From assembly GCF_964204645.1 (NCBI RefSeq), contig NC_134031.1:7974501-8038500 (forward strand): a stretch of 64,000 bases of DNA, given 5' to 3'. A program made the translations under genes and the position numbers. The notes beneath the pieces were generated by a model. The model was not told the origin of the DNA and ran no database searches. It was given only the letters and a program-made list of their open reading frames with translations. Positions 1 through 28,717 of the stretch are shown piece by piece. Numbering within the stretch: position 1 is the first letter of the stretch; the number at the start of each line of letters is the position of its first letter. The DNA comes from Tubulanus polymorphus. Lineage: Eukaryota; Nemertea; Palaeonemertea; Tubulaniformes; Tubulanidae.

Positions 1-10
1 TGAGAAAGAA

Positions 11-307
11 ATGAAATTTGATATAAATGATGTAATAACACATATTAAAAATATTGCATTTTTTAATGAAACAACATTTGATTATGAAACAACAATAAAT
101 AAAGAAACTTATAATGTAGAAAAGATCACTGCTTTAATTAGAAATTCTTTAAGATTTTATGAATTAGATGAAGATTTTATTATCGATGATTTTAAAAGTA
201 TAATAACTATAATATATAAAAATGAAACTAATAATATTATAAATGTTGAAATAATTATAAATAAGAAAACTAAATATTTTGAAGATAGTAATTTTTTTGA
301 TAAATAG
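11..307 (+). CDS. Small AT-rich Polinton ORF, function unknown
   Basis: An uninterrupted ORF of 98 codons starting at ATG 11 and stopping at TAA. The product is rich in Asn, Ile and Lys with no transmembrane segment or recognisable motif. It is immediately followed by the next small ORF at 308, as expected for tightly packed Polinton small genes. It belongs to the element at 1-6050 rather than to the host. I do not recognise the family. Confidence 0.5.
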   Translation: MKFDINDVITHIKNIAFFNETTFDYETTINKETYNVEKITALIRNSLRFYELDEDFIIDDFKSIITIIYKNETNNIINVEIIINKKTKYFEDSNFFDK

Positions 308-535
308 ATGAGTGATAATAAGTGGATAATAACTGGTTTATATAATGGAGCATTACAATCAGTGGGAACGATTAGTTATACAATGTTATTGAAGAAAGTA
401 TTCAAAATGGGAAATATTAATGTTGATAGATTTGATATAAATGATATTTAAAAATTAACGTTAGCAGTTACTTTATCTAATTTAACTATTGATTATTTGG
501 AAATACAAAAATATATTCCTCCTATAAACGCATAA
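308..535 (+). pseudogene. Polinton small protein, one in-frame stop
   Basis: A 76-codon reading frame from ATG 308 to TAA 533-535, broken by one TAA at 449-451. The region around the stop (FDINDI before it, a Leu/Thr-rich helix after it) resembles the + strand frame at about 17905-18035 in the second Polinton. That copy has a matching FEINDM motif and is also interrupted by TAA a few codons later. The shared pattern shows that both elements carry the same conserved small gene. Function unknown. Confidence 0.6.
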
Positions 536-549
536 TTTTTGTAAAATAA

Positions 550-858
550 ATGGCTTCTGCAATTATAACTATTATCGGGTCTGCGATTGTTAACGCTTAA
601 GCATTTACAGGTGGTGGATATTTATTTAAGCGCATTGATAAAAATGGGTCATTATCTGAACAAAAAAGACATAACTTCGCATTAGAAAAATATAATAAAG
701 CAGCAGAAGAATATAGAGAAAAAAGACAAAACTATATGGATTATATTAATAAAGAATTATAAAATCAGATTATTATGAAATAATTTGGATTTTAGGTGGA
801 ACTGTTATTGTTATATTTGTTGCTTATGAATTTACAAATTCATTATATATAATTTTTT
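550..858 (+). pseudogene. Polinton membrane-associated structural-module protein, broken
   Basis: Starts at ATG 550. A hydrophobic N-terminal segment with a Gly-rich AFTGGGYLF stretch is cut by TAA at 598-600. A charged, Lys/Glu/Asn-rich helical region follows to about 760, then a frameshift near 760-770 leads into a strongly hydrophobic segment (WILGGTVIVIFVAYEF). The layout, amphipathic coil then C-terminal membrane helix, is what I expect of a conserved Polinton small protein. Exact function unknown. Confidence 0.55.
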
Positions 859-864
859 GCTAAA

Positions 865-1291
865 TAAATCGATGATGAAGTTGATAAAAATGATATAATT
901 CCTCATGATATCAATAAAACTAAATTAAAAATATATTTAGAAAAACAAACATTAGAATTTGTAAATGATTTAAAAGTTAAATAGAAAAACTATTTAAAAT
1001 CTAAAATTATATTTTATTTTATTATTAGTGGTTCAGTTACCATTAGTTCTGTAATAACATTTTTAGCAATATTCTCACCATTAACACCTTTGGCTATATC
1101 AATTGGCGTGCTAGGATTATCATCAAATGTATTAACTGGTGTAAGCTCTAAATTAAATGTAAAAAGTAATAAAGAAAAAAATAAAATCTAATATAAAAGA
1201 AATTAATGAATTGAAAAATACATTAGATTATATAATTAGTTTAAATGGTAATATAACAATTGAAGAACAAGATAAATTATTAAAAGAATGA
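865..1291 (+). pseudogene. Polinton small membrane protein remnant
   Basis: A reading frame rich in Asp/Lys opens at about 865. It is cut by TAG near 982, then continues into a long hydrophobic region (about 1010-1150, FYFIISGSVTISSVITFLAIF) and a charged C-terminal coil. A frame change near 1190-1200 is needed to reach the tail ending about 1291. It looks like a membrane-anchored protein of the Polinton structural module. It is not a host gene, and no catalytic motif is visible. Confidence 0.5.
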
Positions 1292-1320
1292 ATTAATTAT
1301 TAAATTTTTATTATATAAAT

Positions 1321-2264
1321 GGGTTTTCCAAAAGCTTCCCAATATAATAAATCAATTAAATATAATATTCCAGCAATAGATTTTTATAAAAATATTACGT
1401 ACAAAAATGTTTTAAATTCATTTATTAATTTAGATATTTATGTGGGCAATCCCATGGGAAGATTTACGTGAAAAACTTTTTATGCATAAGATAAAGTGTT
1501 ACTGAAACTAATAATTTTAATGTAAAGATGGAAAATATATTTCATGTAAACTTAATTAATTTTTAAAAATTGAAAGATGAAAAACAATGGTTATTGAAAT
1601 CTAATATGAAGTATTGGAAAAACCAATTAAATTTTGCAGTTTATTGTGCAACAACAGGATGTGGAATTAGTTGGAATGATCATTTAAAAATTTCAAAATA
1701 TAAATTAATTCAAAGTTTATTTAGATTTCATACTTATTTTCAAATAAGATTAATATTAAATGAATAAGAATGTCCTTTACCAGGATCTAGATATTTTAAA
1801 GAATTATATAATAATATTAATTTATCACAGTTTTATAAAGTTCGTAATGAATTTAATATAAATATATATATAATTCTGATTTTCGAACAAAAATTGGAAC
1901 AATAAGATCACTTCCTTGTCCTGAAAATATTTTACAATATCGCACACTTCCCAGACCATCTAATAGTTTTTATAATATCTATAATAATAAATTAGGTTAT
2001 GGTAAAATAGAAAATATGGATTTAAAAACATTAAATTTCGATAAATTACCGAAATTTTATGATAATTTAAAACAGGAAAATAACAATGGTTGGGTTTATT
2101 TTATTTTAGAAAATAGTGAAGGTTTTACAAAATCAGGTATACAAAGAATAAAACAATCTATAAGAATATATTTGATTTGTATATTAGGATCACAGGTTGA
2201 AACAAGATCACCAATAATTGGAAATTTAAATACATCATTTGTTATCCTTCATTCACGTATTTAA
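1321..2264 (+). pseudogene. Polinton structural (capsid-module) protein, broken into pieces
   Basis: Fragments in changing frames: 1321-1470, 1570-1767 (a 65-residue stretch with a CATTGCGISWNDHL segment and an RFHTYFQIR segment), 1768-1990, and 2016-2264. Together they look like one decayed gene of about 900 bp with stops at about 1471 and 1765 and frame changes near 1870 and 2140. The position in the + strand module suggests a structural protein. I cannot tell major capsid, minor capsid or another virion protein apart by eye. AT-rich codon use matches the rest of the element. Confidence 0.5.
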
Positions 2265-2267
2265 ACT

Positions 2268-2490
2268 AACCGCGCGACGCGGCCCACAAGTTTCGACGAA
2301 AGTCCATCCGTGACCGTCATTTTCGTTGCCGCGATTTAGCCAATTCCCATGTGTCCCGGATGTAAACTACATTTTTTGAGAAGGACGGTATGGAGAAATA
2401 TAGAAAATTTGAATTTGCCTCATACGCGCGATTTACTTAAGGAGCTTCCAGCTCGCGCCTTCGATTCCAGAAAACATAGTTAGGTACCAA
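2268..2490. other. GC-richer insert inside the Polinton remnant
   Basis: Base composition changes abruptly here. The stretch contains CG-rich words such as ccgcgcgacgcggcccac, whereas the flanks are about 80% A+T. The AT-rich Polinton reading frame resumes at about 2491. There is no long ORF and I found no terminal repeats. It is probably a later insertion of unknown type, or a host fragment. Confidence 0.55.
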
Positions 2491-2691
2491 AATTATTTAG
2501 ATAAATCTCATGTAAGATTAAATTATTTTATAGGTCCTAATTCATTAATTATTTCTGATGATTCAATATTAAAAATGGAAAATATAATTGGTTATTATAA
2601 TTTGATTAAAACTGCAACAATAAATAATAGGTTTGGATTAAATGATATAAATAAAAAGATTATCACTGCTCCAAAATTAATGGAGGTGAAA

Positions 2692-2923
2692 AAATTTAAA
2701 AAATATTCAATCAACTGAAACTAAAACTAAGAATATTGAATTAAATAATGATCCTAAAATAAAAGATTACAATACACCAGAAAATATAAAAACTGATAAT
2801 ATTCAACATGAAATAATTAAAAATAATAATAATAATAAATCACATAAAAATATCAAATTAGCTATAACTTGTATAGGTATTATAATAGGAGGAATATTAT
2901 ATTTCAAATTTCAATTTTTATAA
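2692..2923 (+). pseudogene. Polinton small single-pass membrane protein
   Basis: The frame is rich in Asn/Lys/Asp and ends at TAA 2921-2923. The C-terminal part is a clean hydrophobic helix (LAITCIGIIIGGILYF) followed by three or four residues, typical of a tail-anchored protein. Upstream, 2491-2690 is another AT-rich frame without a clear start. The start of this gene is uncertain. Function unknown. Confidence 0.45.
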
Positions 2924-2930
2924 GATATAA

Positions 2931-3209
2931 ATGGATGTAGAAGGTGGAGAAGATATTCCAATGGATACTTTCGATGAACCCGGTATAAGTGATTAACCAC
3001 AACCTAATTTTAATGAAACTAATATTGATAATGATGATGATACAACATATAATTCTAATTTAGCAGATAGTGGTTCTAAAGATCCATCAACAGACGAGTT
3101 TGATAGAAGAACTAAATCGAGAATAAATCCTGAAAATGATAATCCAGATTTAGTAAAACAAAATTTAGAATATAATGTTTGTGATTGTTCTGACTCCATT
3201 TTTTATTGA
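2931..3209 (+). pseudogene. Acidic Polinton ORF with one in-frame stop
   Basis: Runs from ATG 2931 to TGA 3207-3209, with one TAA at 2994-2996. The product is Asp/Asn/Ser-rich and strongly acidic, with no recognisable fold. It lies tail-to-tail with the polymerase fragment starting at 3216 on the other strand, so it marks the boundary between the + strand small-gene module and the - strand polymerase. Confidence 0.45.
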
Positions 3210-3215
3210 AATTGA

Positions 3216-3569
3216 TTAACATGTTATGATCCTATTCATAATCTCATTCTCTTTCCTTTCATCCCTTTTAAATTTGAAGTATTCATCTAAATTGCAACCA
3301 TACGCGACTGTGTGGATTCCATCGTCTAAAATATATCGTTTATCATCAAATGGGTTAAAACTAACCTTTTCTATCTCTTCAATAAACATTCCATGATCTT
3401 CAGATCTTAAACATTTCATCTTATGTTTTCTAACTTCTTCATTAAATATACAATTGATGTAATCTTTAAAATGAATATTTTTTTCAACAACGCCTCTTGT
3501 TATACCTTTCAATTTTTTTAGATTCATGAGTTTTAGTTTTATAACTATACATTTTAGATCAAATTCCAA
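3216..3569 (-). pseudogene. DNA polymerase B, C-terminal fragment
   Basis: An open frame of 117 codons on the minus strand. The segment KLKGITRGVV, a conserved RSEDHGMF stretch and DDKRYILDDGIHTVAYG near the end are typical of the C-terminus of Polinton/adintovirus protein-primed DNA polymerase B. The catalytic palm region that should precede it is missing. Upstream in gene direction lie about 60 bp of unrelated sequence, then the host-derived fragment at 3630-3737. The polymerase is therefore dead by deletion. Confidence 0.75.
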
Positions 3570-3629
3570 TGAACTCTATCATTTCTTCACCACCTTATTC
3601 ATCCTTAAACTTCCCAGATAGGAGAAATT

Positions 3630-3737
3630 AAAGTAATCGTCGTCGCAAGCGCCACTCCACTCACAGGTTTAGTTATCCGTTTTATAGATTATTTGGGGAG
3701 GGGGAAATTGATTACGACATTTTCAAATGTACTATCA
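3630..3737 (+). repeat. 108-bp copy of the receptor-gene exon/intron junction
   Basis: This segment matches 6461-6568 over 108 bp without gaps, with 5 mismatches by my count. The first part copies the end of the first receptor exon (through its ACAG/GT donor site). The rest copies the start of the following intron. Because intron sequence is included, it was copied from DNA and not from spliced RNA. It sits exactly in the gap where the polymerase palm domain should be. Confidence 0.9.
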
Positions 3738-3777
3738 CGTTACTTGTTTTAAACCTGGTTAACACGGCTACTCTACG

Positions 3778-6000
3778 AATCTTTAACATATTCATTTTTT
3801 AATTCATCATGGAATTGTTCTTTTAATAATTCAGTTATGTTAAACTCATTATGCGATTTATAAAATGAATATGGAATCGCGCCTTTATATCTCATTAATT
3901 GAAAATCATCATTATTTGGATAATGTTATTTTAATATTTTTAATTCATCATCAGCTAATGATTTTGATAAATTATCTAATGAACTACTTAAAAATCTATA
4001 TGAATCTATAAATCTTAGACATCAAAATTGGAAAGATATATAATTCTCAGATGTTTTAGCTAACATTTTAAATTTATAAGTTGGTATTTTAGCAACATCT
4101 TTTGATCTATTTGAATTTAATTTTTCTATTTCATTATTGATTTCTTCTATTTTATGACATAGCTGTTTGATAAATAAATGAGCATCATATCCTGATAAAT
4201 TATGAAATATAACTGGAACAAAATTGATTTTCTTAGCTTGTAAGTTACAATTCTCATGTGCTGCACCTCTAAATTTACCATTCAAATTATCATGATCTCT
4301 TACTTTTTTATCCGATTAATAGAATACTTGATTACAATTATAACATTTATCTGCAAAATCAAATTCTTCTTTATCTTGTTCTGTCATTATAATTTCTATA
4401 TTTGTATCTAATAGTTTACTAAACTTCATTTCATATTTAATTAATAAATCACAAAAATGATTGATAACATTTTCATTTCTATAATAATAATATTCACTTT
4501 TAATTAGTTCTGGATAATCAGATTTTGTATATAATCCAAAAGCTGCAGCACTTTGATGAATTTTTTTAATAGTATTTGTTTTTGGCGGGTCTGAAAAATC
4601 ATTTTCATTAGAATTTAATTTCTTTCTTTTATAATATATTTCTTTTCTATCTTGATCAGTTAATTCTTTATTTTATGACTCAAAATCTCCATATATTACC
4701 AATGGTACTTTATTCTTGTAATCATATTTTGTTGAATCCTAATATTTTATCTCCATATATTACCAATGGTACTTTATTCTTGTAATCATATTTTTTGAAT
4801 CCTAATATTCTATCTTTTTCATTTGGTAAAACTAATTTACAATAATCATGATTATTACATAATTGTTTATGATTTAATAATGCACTTTCATTACTGAATT
4901 TAGTTATACATTTTCTAGATAGATATATTTTACGAGTATAATCATTTTCTGATTTAAAAATTTGTTTTATCCACATATAATGATTCTCATAATATAATAT
5001 ATCTATAACACCATTTGAATCATAATCTTTTGATAAATACAAAGGTTCTAATGTATAATGTTTAATATTATTACCTTTTGTTTTTTGTAATTTGATTAAA
5101 TCGAATACATTTATCTTCACATTATTATCTCTTTCTATTTTTGGAATATTTTTAATTCTAACAGGATAACTGTCTATCTTAAGATTATTTTCAAATGGTA
5201 TATAATTTGTTTATCTAAAACTATGTGTAATATCTTCTGTTGGATGTAAGCAACTAACTATTCGCCATAAAAAACATTTATCATCTTCATTTTGTACATA
5301 TATAACAGCATAAGTTTTAAATGGTAGTTTAATATAACTTGATGCATTTATATTATCATCTTAATGATATGATAAATTATTTTCATCAATTGGTTTTGAT
5401 TTAGTTGATTTATTATATTTTGTATTGTACACATGTAACGTCATAAATATTTTATCATCAAATATTAAACCAGATCCTTCAAAATATTTCTCTTCTATTT
5501 TATTTTTTACTTCATTATAACATTTATTTAATTTATCATCTATATGATGTTTCGAAATAATATGTTGTGAATGAAAATTTATATTATATATTGGTTTATC
5601 TTCAGATTCTATAAATTTAACTTTATCAGATATACTAATTTTAGGATATTCTACGTCTGTAATTATTTTTATAATATTTTTCATATCTTATGAATGTTTT
5701 TATTTTCTTCTAATGTTTTGCCTTTATAAAATTTAAATTCAATAGCAGCTGGTCCAATATCACTTTTAAATGCTTCGGTTATTTCAAAATCTTTTTTATC
5801 ATCTAGTGAATTAATATAATTTCTAACATCTTCCATGTATGGTCTTTTATTGTTTAATTTATTTTTTATTCTTTTAATTATGCTTTGTTTCTTATTGATA
5901 TCTTTATCAAAATAATCTTCACCTAGAATATCATTATTAAAATTTCTAATATGACTTTTAGATTTTAAATGTTGTTCATAATATCTTTTGTTACTGAATG
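3778..6000 (-). pseudogene. DNA polymerase B, N-terminal and exonuclease region
   Basis: Read right to left. 5990-5681 is a zinc-finger-like N-terminus (YYEQHLKSKSHIRN). 5684-5361 is a conserved linker. About 5290-5225 carries a KCFLWRIVSCLHP motif typical of Polinton polymerases. 4692-4675 carries YGDFES, the exonuclease I Asp/Glu motif. 4285-4022 carries an FHNLSGYDAH segment of the exonuclease domain. 4020-3840 continues to RYKGAIPYSF. The frame is broken by stops and shifts (for example near 5360, 5215, 4745, 4315 and 4020) and by a 64-bp tandem duplication. It ends at about 3778, before the palm motifs. Non-functional. Confidence 0.8.
4686..4813. repeat. 64-bp tandem duplication in the polymerase exonuclease region
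   Basis: Sequence from 4686 recurs from 4750, both starting tctccatatattaccaatgg. The copies differ by a small indel and a few substitutions. The duplicated unit covers the codons just before exonuclease motif I and breaks the frame, giving a premature stop in the left copy. Confidence 0.8.
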
Positions 6001-6003
6001 ATT

Positions 6004-6050
6004 GATTACCTTTCAACCTCTGGTATGAAAAGACACTTACCCTATTACTA
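6004..6050. repeat. Right terminus of the first Polinton
   Basis: The sequence tttcaacctctggtatgaaa and its flanks align with the right terminal inverted repeat of the second Polinton (19998-20042) over about 45 bp, both ending ACT. Inward from about 6004 the two elements diverge and polymerase sequence begins. Most of the long terminal repeat of this copy has therefore been lost or replaced. Confidence 0.7.
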
Positions 6051-6260
6051 TCATTGAATGTGGGACTTTTTATTACCTTCGTTCGTTTTTTCGTCATGCT
6101 CATTTCGTTCGATTCTCCTTCACAGCTGTGCTCATTGCAATCCATTCGCAATTGCACTGTACTTTCAATGATGGAAACATGGTTTTTATATATCAAACCA
6201 ATTTTTAGTGGAATTAAAAGAATACGACAAAAGAATCAGTGATTCTTCCTTTATTTTCAG

Positions 6261-25113
<18,853 letters not shown>

Positions 25114-26500
25114 GATAAAACCAAAATGGAGGCTAGCCAATTGTAAAATGGTTTATAGCACTCTCATTTGTATTTATTTGCACGCACAGAAACGATTAGG
25201 GAGGTTACGATTGGTCTCTACCGATTCCGGAATTCTCTTCTGGCGCATTCGTTTCAACTACGCTCTACATATTCCAGAAAAGCATAATCTCTAAATCAGA
25301 TAGAGGCAGTCGGTAGAGAGTTTTTAATCTCGAACCTTTAATCCATACCCGCCTTAGATTGACTTCTTACCTCATGTTTTGTTTCTCTTTTTCATATGTT
25401 ACCAAGGCACTACTATTAAAACACCGTGTTTGAATTGTGTATCAATATCATCATATGTTTTTGTTTATTGAAATATACGAGTTATGTTTAACTAACTATA
25501 GTTGTTATTTTCATTCAATGTACGACGGATAGAAACATTTTCTAGATACAAAAATAAAGATTACTTTTTACGCAAACTGAAAGGCAAGAATTAGGAATAT
25601 GATGAGACTCAGTGGCGGATTTAAGAGGGGGTGGAAGCGGTGTACGCCCGGCCTTATTATCGCTGAGATGCGTTTTGAAAAAGACAACGGGTGTGGATTT
25701 TGTACTCAGATGCCGGGAAATTGGATATACGGCATCCTGTATTTCAAAATTTGCTGAGGGATTACATCTACCCCGACCGTTAGCAACAGCTCCAGAATAG
25801 GATTGTGCCGAGCCAGGAGAAATTAGAACCGATATTTCATCATTTCAAATAATTCAAAATTTCAAAATGAAATAAAATTGTCTACCAACCGTTTTTCAAA
25901 GTTTTGGATGAAATAACTTTTTTACAAATAAAATGTAGCCCCGACCAACTGCAACCTCTGGAAGTAATCAGATAAATGCGGTATGGTCCACAGGGAATTG
26001 ACAAAAAATGATTTTGACCCCAGTATCCCAGGTACTTTATATAAAAAGACAAGGGAGCCAACTTTCCGTCAGATCGGTCGATAGGTATGTCACTTCAACA
26101 GTTCGTAACTTCGTTATTGATAATCCAATCCGCTTCAAGTAAGATTTTATGAAGTGCGGAGTTACAAAAGATTTATAAATTAATTCTAGATGACAAGATC
26201 TAAGTTTTCGGCTAAGTAGTTTCAGTGGATTTAGGAGTTTTTGGGTTTTAGTAGCCATATGTACGATGTTTTCATAAAAATTTAGTTTTGATCAAGAATA
26301 AGGCCTAGATGTTTTTGGGATTGTTTCGTAGGTATTTTTCCCCGTCAAAGGTGTCCAACAATGCGGGACCTGTGGGACCGCCTCAAAATGGCGCCTGGTA
26401 ACTGGAAACATCCCTATTCAAAGCCGGCTTAAAAATTTTAAAAATGGGGTTAAGTGGTTCCCGTGCTTCTGTAATTGAAAGAAAACAGGTGTTCACCTAC
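25114..26500. other. Gene-poor stretch after the receptor
   Basis: Holds the probable receptor 3' UTR (an aataaa-containing aaaaataaagatta at about 25550). On the minus strand at 26258-26037 is a decayed fragment resembling the region after the catalytic domain of non-LTR reverse transcriptases (LLNPLKLLSRKL, LIYKSFVTPHF). The ORF at 25612-25800 has no recognisable content. Nothing else is supported. Confidence 0.5.
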
Positions 26501-26501
26501 T

Positions 26502-26744
26502 TCAAATGTAAGCCGAAAAAAGGGAAATTAACTGTATTTTCCTTATTTGTTGCATGGTTTTTATCGTATACACTCTGAATCGGCAGCTTCCTTCAGCATT
26601 TTCAGTCAACACATACTGGCACCTGCTTCCATGGTAGTCATATTTTTCGAATGCCAGGTAATTTAGATCACCAGATCTTATACAAAATCCATTACATCGG
26701 GCTGAATCAGCAAAATTTGAAAGAAGTTGAGTTACTGAAGCCAT
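26502..26744 (-). CDS. Possible PAN/apple-like exon, orphan
   Basis: The minus frame encodes CNGFCIRSGDLNYLAFEKYD, then SRCQYVLTENAEGSCRFRVY. The spacing Cys-x3-Cys, an AF/Y strand and a later Cys resembles PAN/apple or related lectin-associated modules. A donor may lie at TTCAGA/GTGTAC. No partner exons or signal peptide are visible nearby, so it may be an exon of a gene not otherwise recognised, or chance. Confidence 0.3.
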   Translation of the reverse strand: MASVTQLLSNFADSARCNGFCIRSGDLNYLAFEKYDYHGSRCQYVLTENAEGSCRFRVYTIKTMQQIRKIQLISLFSAYI

Positions 26745-28717
26745 AGTGCATCTGGCTCGTTATATCAAACGGTAAGTAACTAAACCTTATTGCTTCGTAT
26801 ATAACATGATTACAAACAGGACCTTTAGCAAGTAATCAAAATTAACTGAAGCCCAAAAGCTGAATTCGAAGGGATTCTCATACAGATGACTGAGGACAAG
26901 AAACACTTCGATCAACACATCATTGGTACTCTAATGACGACGACGACATGCAGCGATGATCCATCTCTGTAATAAGTGCATTTTTAAACTCTCCGGTCGA
27001 TGGGATATGGGAATTCAATAGTTTCAAGTTTTTTTTCTTTCTTTAGGGGAAATATACGGAAGCGTCCCGGGACATGAGAAATAAAAATAACTATCTGATT
27101 TAAGAATTGAAAAAACCAATTCAAGTATTTTTGATGAGATGTAACTCGTCCGAAACTCGATATATCAATTAGAATATAGAATATTTTCCTATTCACCAAC
27201 GAGTAATAACTAGCCAGAAAATCAAAACCTTTTTTTATGAAATCATATATACATCCCAAAGCATGAAACACTGCCATCCGAACGAATTTAAAAAAAAAAT
27301 CTTTCGATTTATGAATTAAAAAATATAATCATGTTCATGAAATATCAAAAAAGAGATACGTTCGATTTATGAATTAAGGAATAGAGATTCGTTCGATTGA
27401 ATTAGAAAATATAGTTTGACGAGATATATTTCGTTGGAAAATGGGAAACAATTATTTCAATTGCTAAATCGAGTTTCTGATGAGTTACATCTCATCAAAA
27501 ATATCTGAATTTACTTTTAAAAATCCATTAATTAGCTAGCAGGACGCTTCCGTGGAAATAGTTTCGAGTTTCAATTTAAGTTTATTGACGACTGGTTGTC
27601 AGCTATTCTCTATTAGACGGACTGGATACAGGCGAAATTGTTTATTTAAGATATACAATTTTTTCCGAGAAGAGGTATGCTATTCATATTGTGAAAAATG
27701 ATCGAATTTTCCCGAATTGAAAACGTTGATACAAGATTATCTCAGCGGTTTTTTGCGAATCTTGAGAATTGATCTAGTTTGGGTTTTTGGAAAATTAGTC
27801 CTAAGTCAATTTATAAGATATGAGTTTGTTGCGCTTACCTTGGATGGGTGCAGTCGTTAGAAATAGCACCAATATTTCCGTTAAACCTTGAAAATAATAA
27901 TAGATAAGCGTAATGAGTTGTACAGAGCCGTTGATATTCAAAGATAAAGAATATGAACCGTCTATGTCTCCACGACTGCTGATGGTCCTCGCGTGGTTGA
28001 GAAAGTTAATGAACTGTTTATTTCAACAATAGCAGCTCTCAACGTGCGTTATGTTTAACGCCTACTTTAAATTACTTTTCGACCTACCCCTGAAGGAATT
28101 GAGCATAGAAAGTTCCCCCAATTTACAAGATCATTTGAAGTTCATGATGGGAACATTAATTAAATGAAATATTACCGATATACCTTTAGACGGGGATCCC
28201 GATTTATGATAACAGCATGTTGAGTTATATGTATCTCAAACATCTCACCCTTAAAAAAGTCAACCCCACTTACTAAAATGCCTTTTACCCAACATTACCC
28301 ACATTTCCTGACAACATTTCTAAAATGCTCCAGCAAAAACTGAATAGTATGGACAATAGACAGAACGTACAGTACCTATCAATGTCATTGTTATGTTATT
28401 GTTATGCGTCTTTTGGGCAATCTCCAAACAGGACACAGCTTTTCGATTTTTCAGTCGCAATGTATAATGATTATGAATAAATAACCCCATCACTTGATAG
28501 ATATTTTGAGTACTCGCACTTGAATTCACCATATAAACACATATTCAATTCAATCAATATTGATCGAACACGCAACGGGTCATTTACCTGGCATATATGG
28601 CACTAATGGCAGTACCGCTTCCAGAAAGTATTTCACATTGCATTCAAATTTTTCGAGATATGGGGCGAAAAAGGCGGAAATATGAAATTTGAATCACAGG
28701 AATATGTATCAGTGTAT

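Larger units (their letters stand above)
1..6050. mobile_element. Degenerate Polinton/Maverick-type element, right part
   Basis: This very AT-rich block has small ORFs on + (1-3209) and a split protein-primed DNA polymerase B on - (3216-6000), a layout typical of Polintons and adintoviruses. Its last 45 bp resemble the termini of the second Polinton in this window and end in ACT at 6050, the CT end expected for the family. The left end lies outside the window. Nearly every ORF is broken by stops or frameshifts, so it is a fossil. The six bases after the end (6051-6056, ATCATT) are the candidate target duplication but cannot be checked without the left end. The family call rests on the polymerase motifs and gene order. 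Confidence 0.85.

Noticed and set aside
308-2264. Possible stop-codon reassignment, since several TAA codons interrupt otherwise coherent Polinton frames
   Set aside because: Host genes in the window use TAA, TAG and TGA as normal stops, and the same frames also carry frameshifts, TGA and TAG. Simple decay explains most of it; only the shared stop noted in the findings remains open.
1-6050. A live integrated virus
   Set aside because: The polymerase lacks its palm domain and nearly all other frames are broken, so the element cannot be functional on its own.
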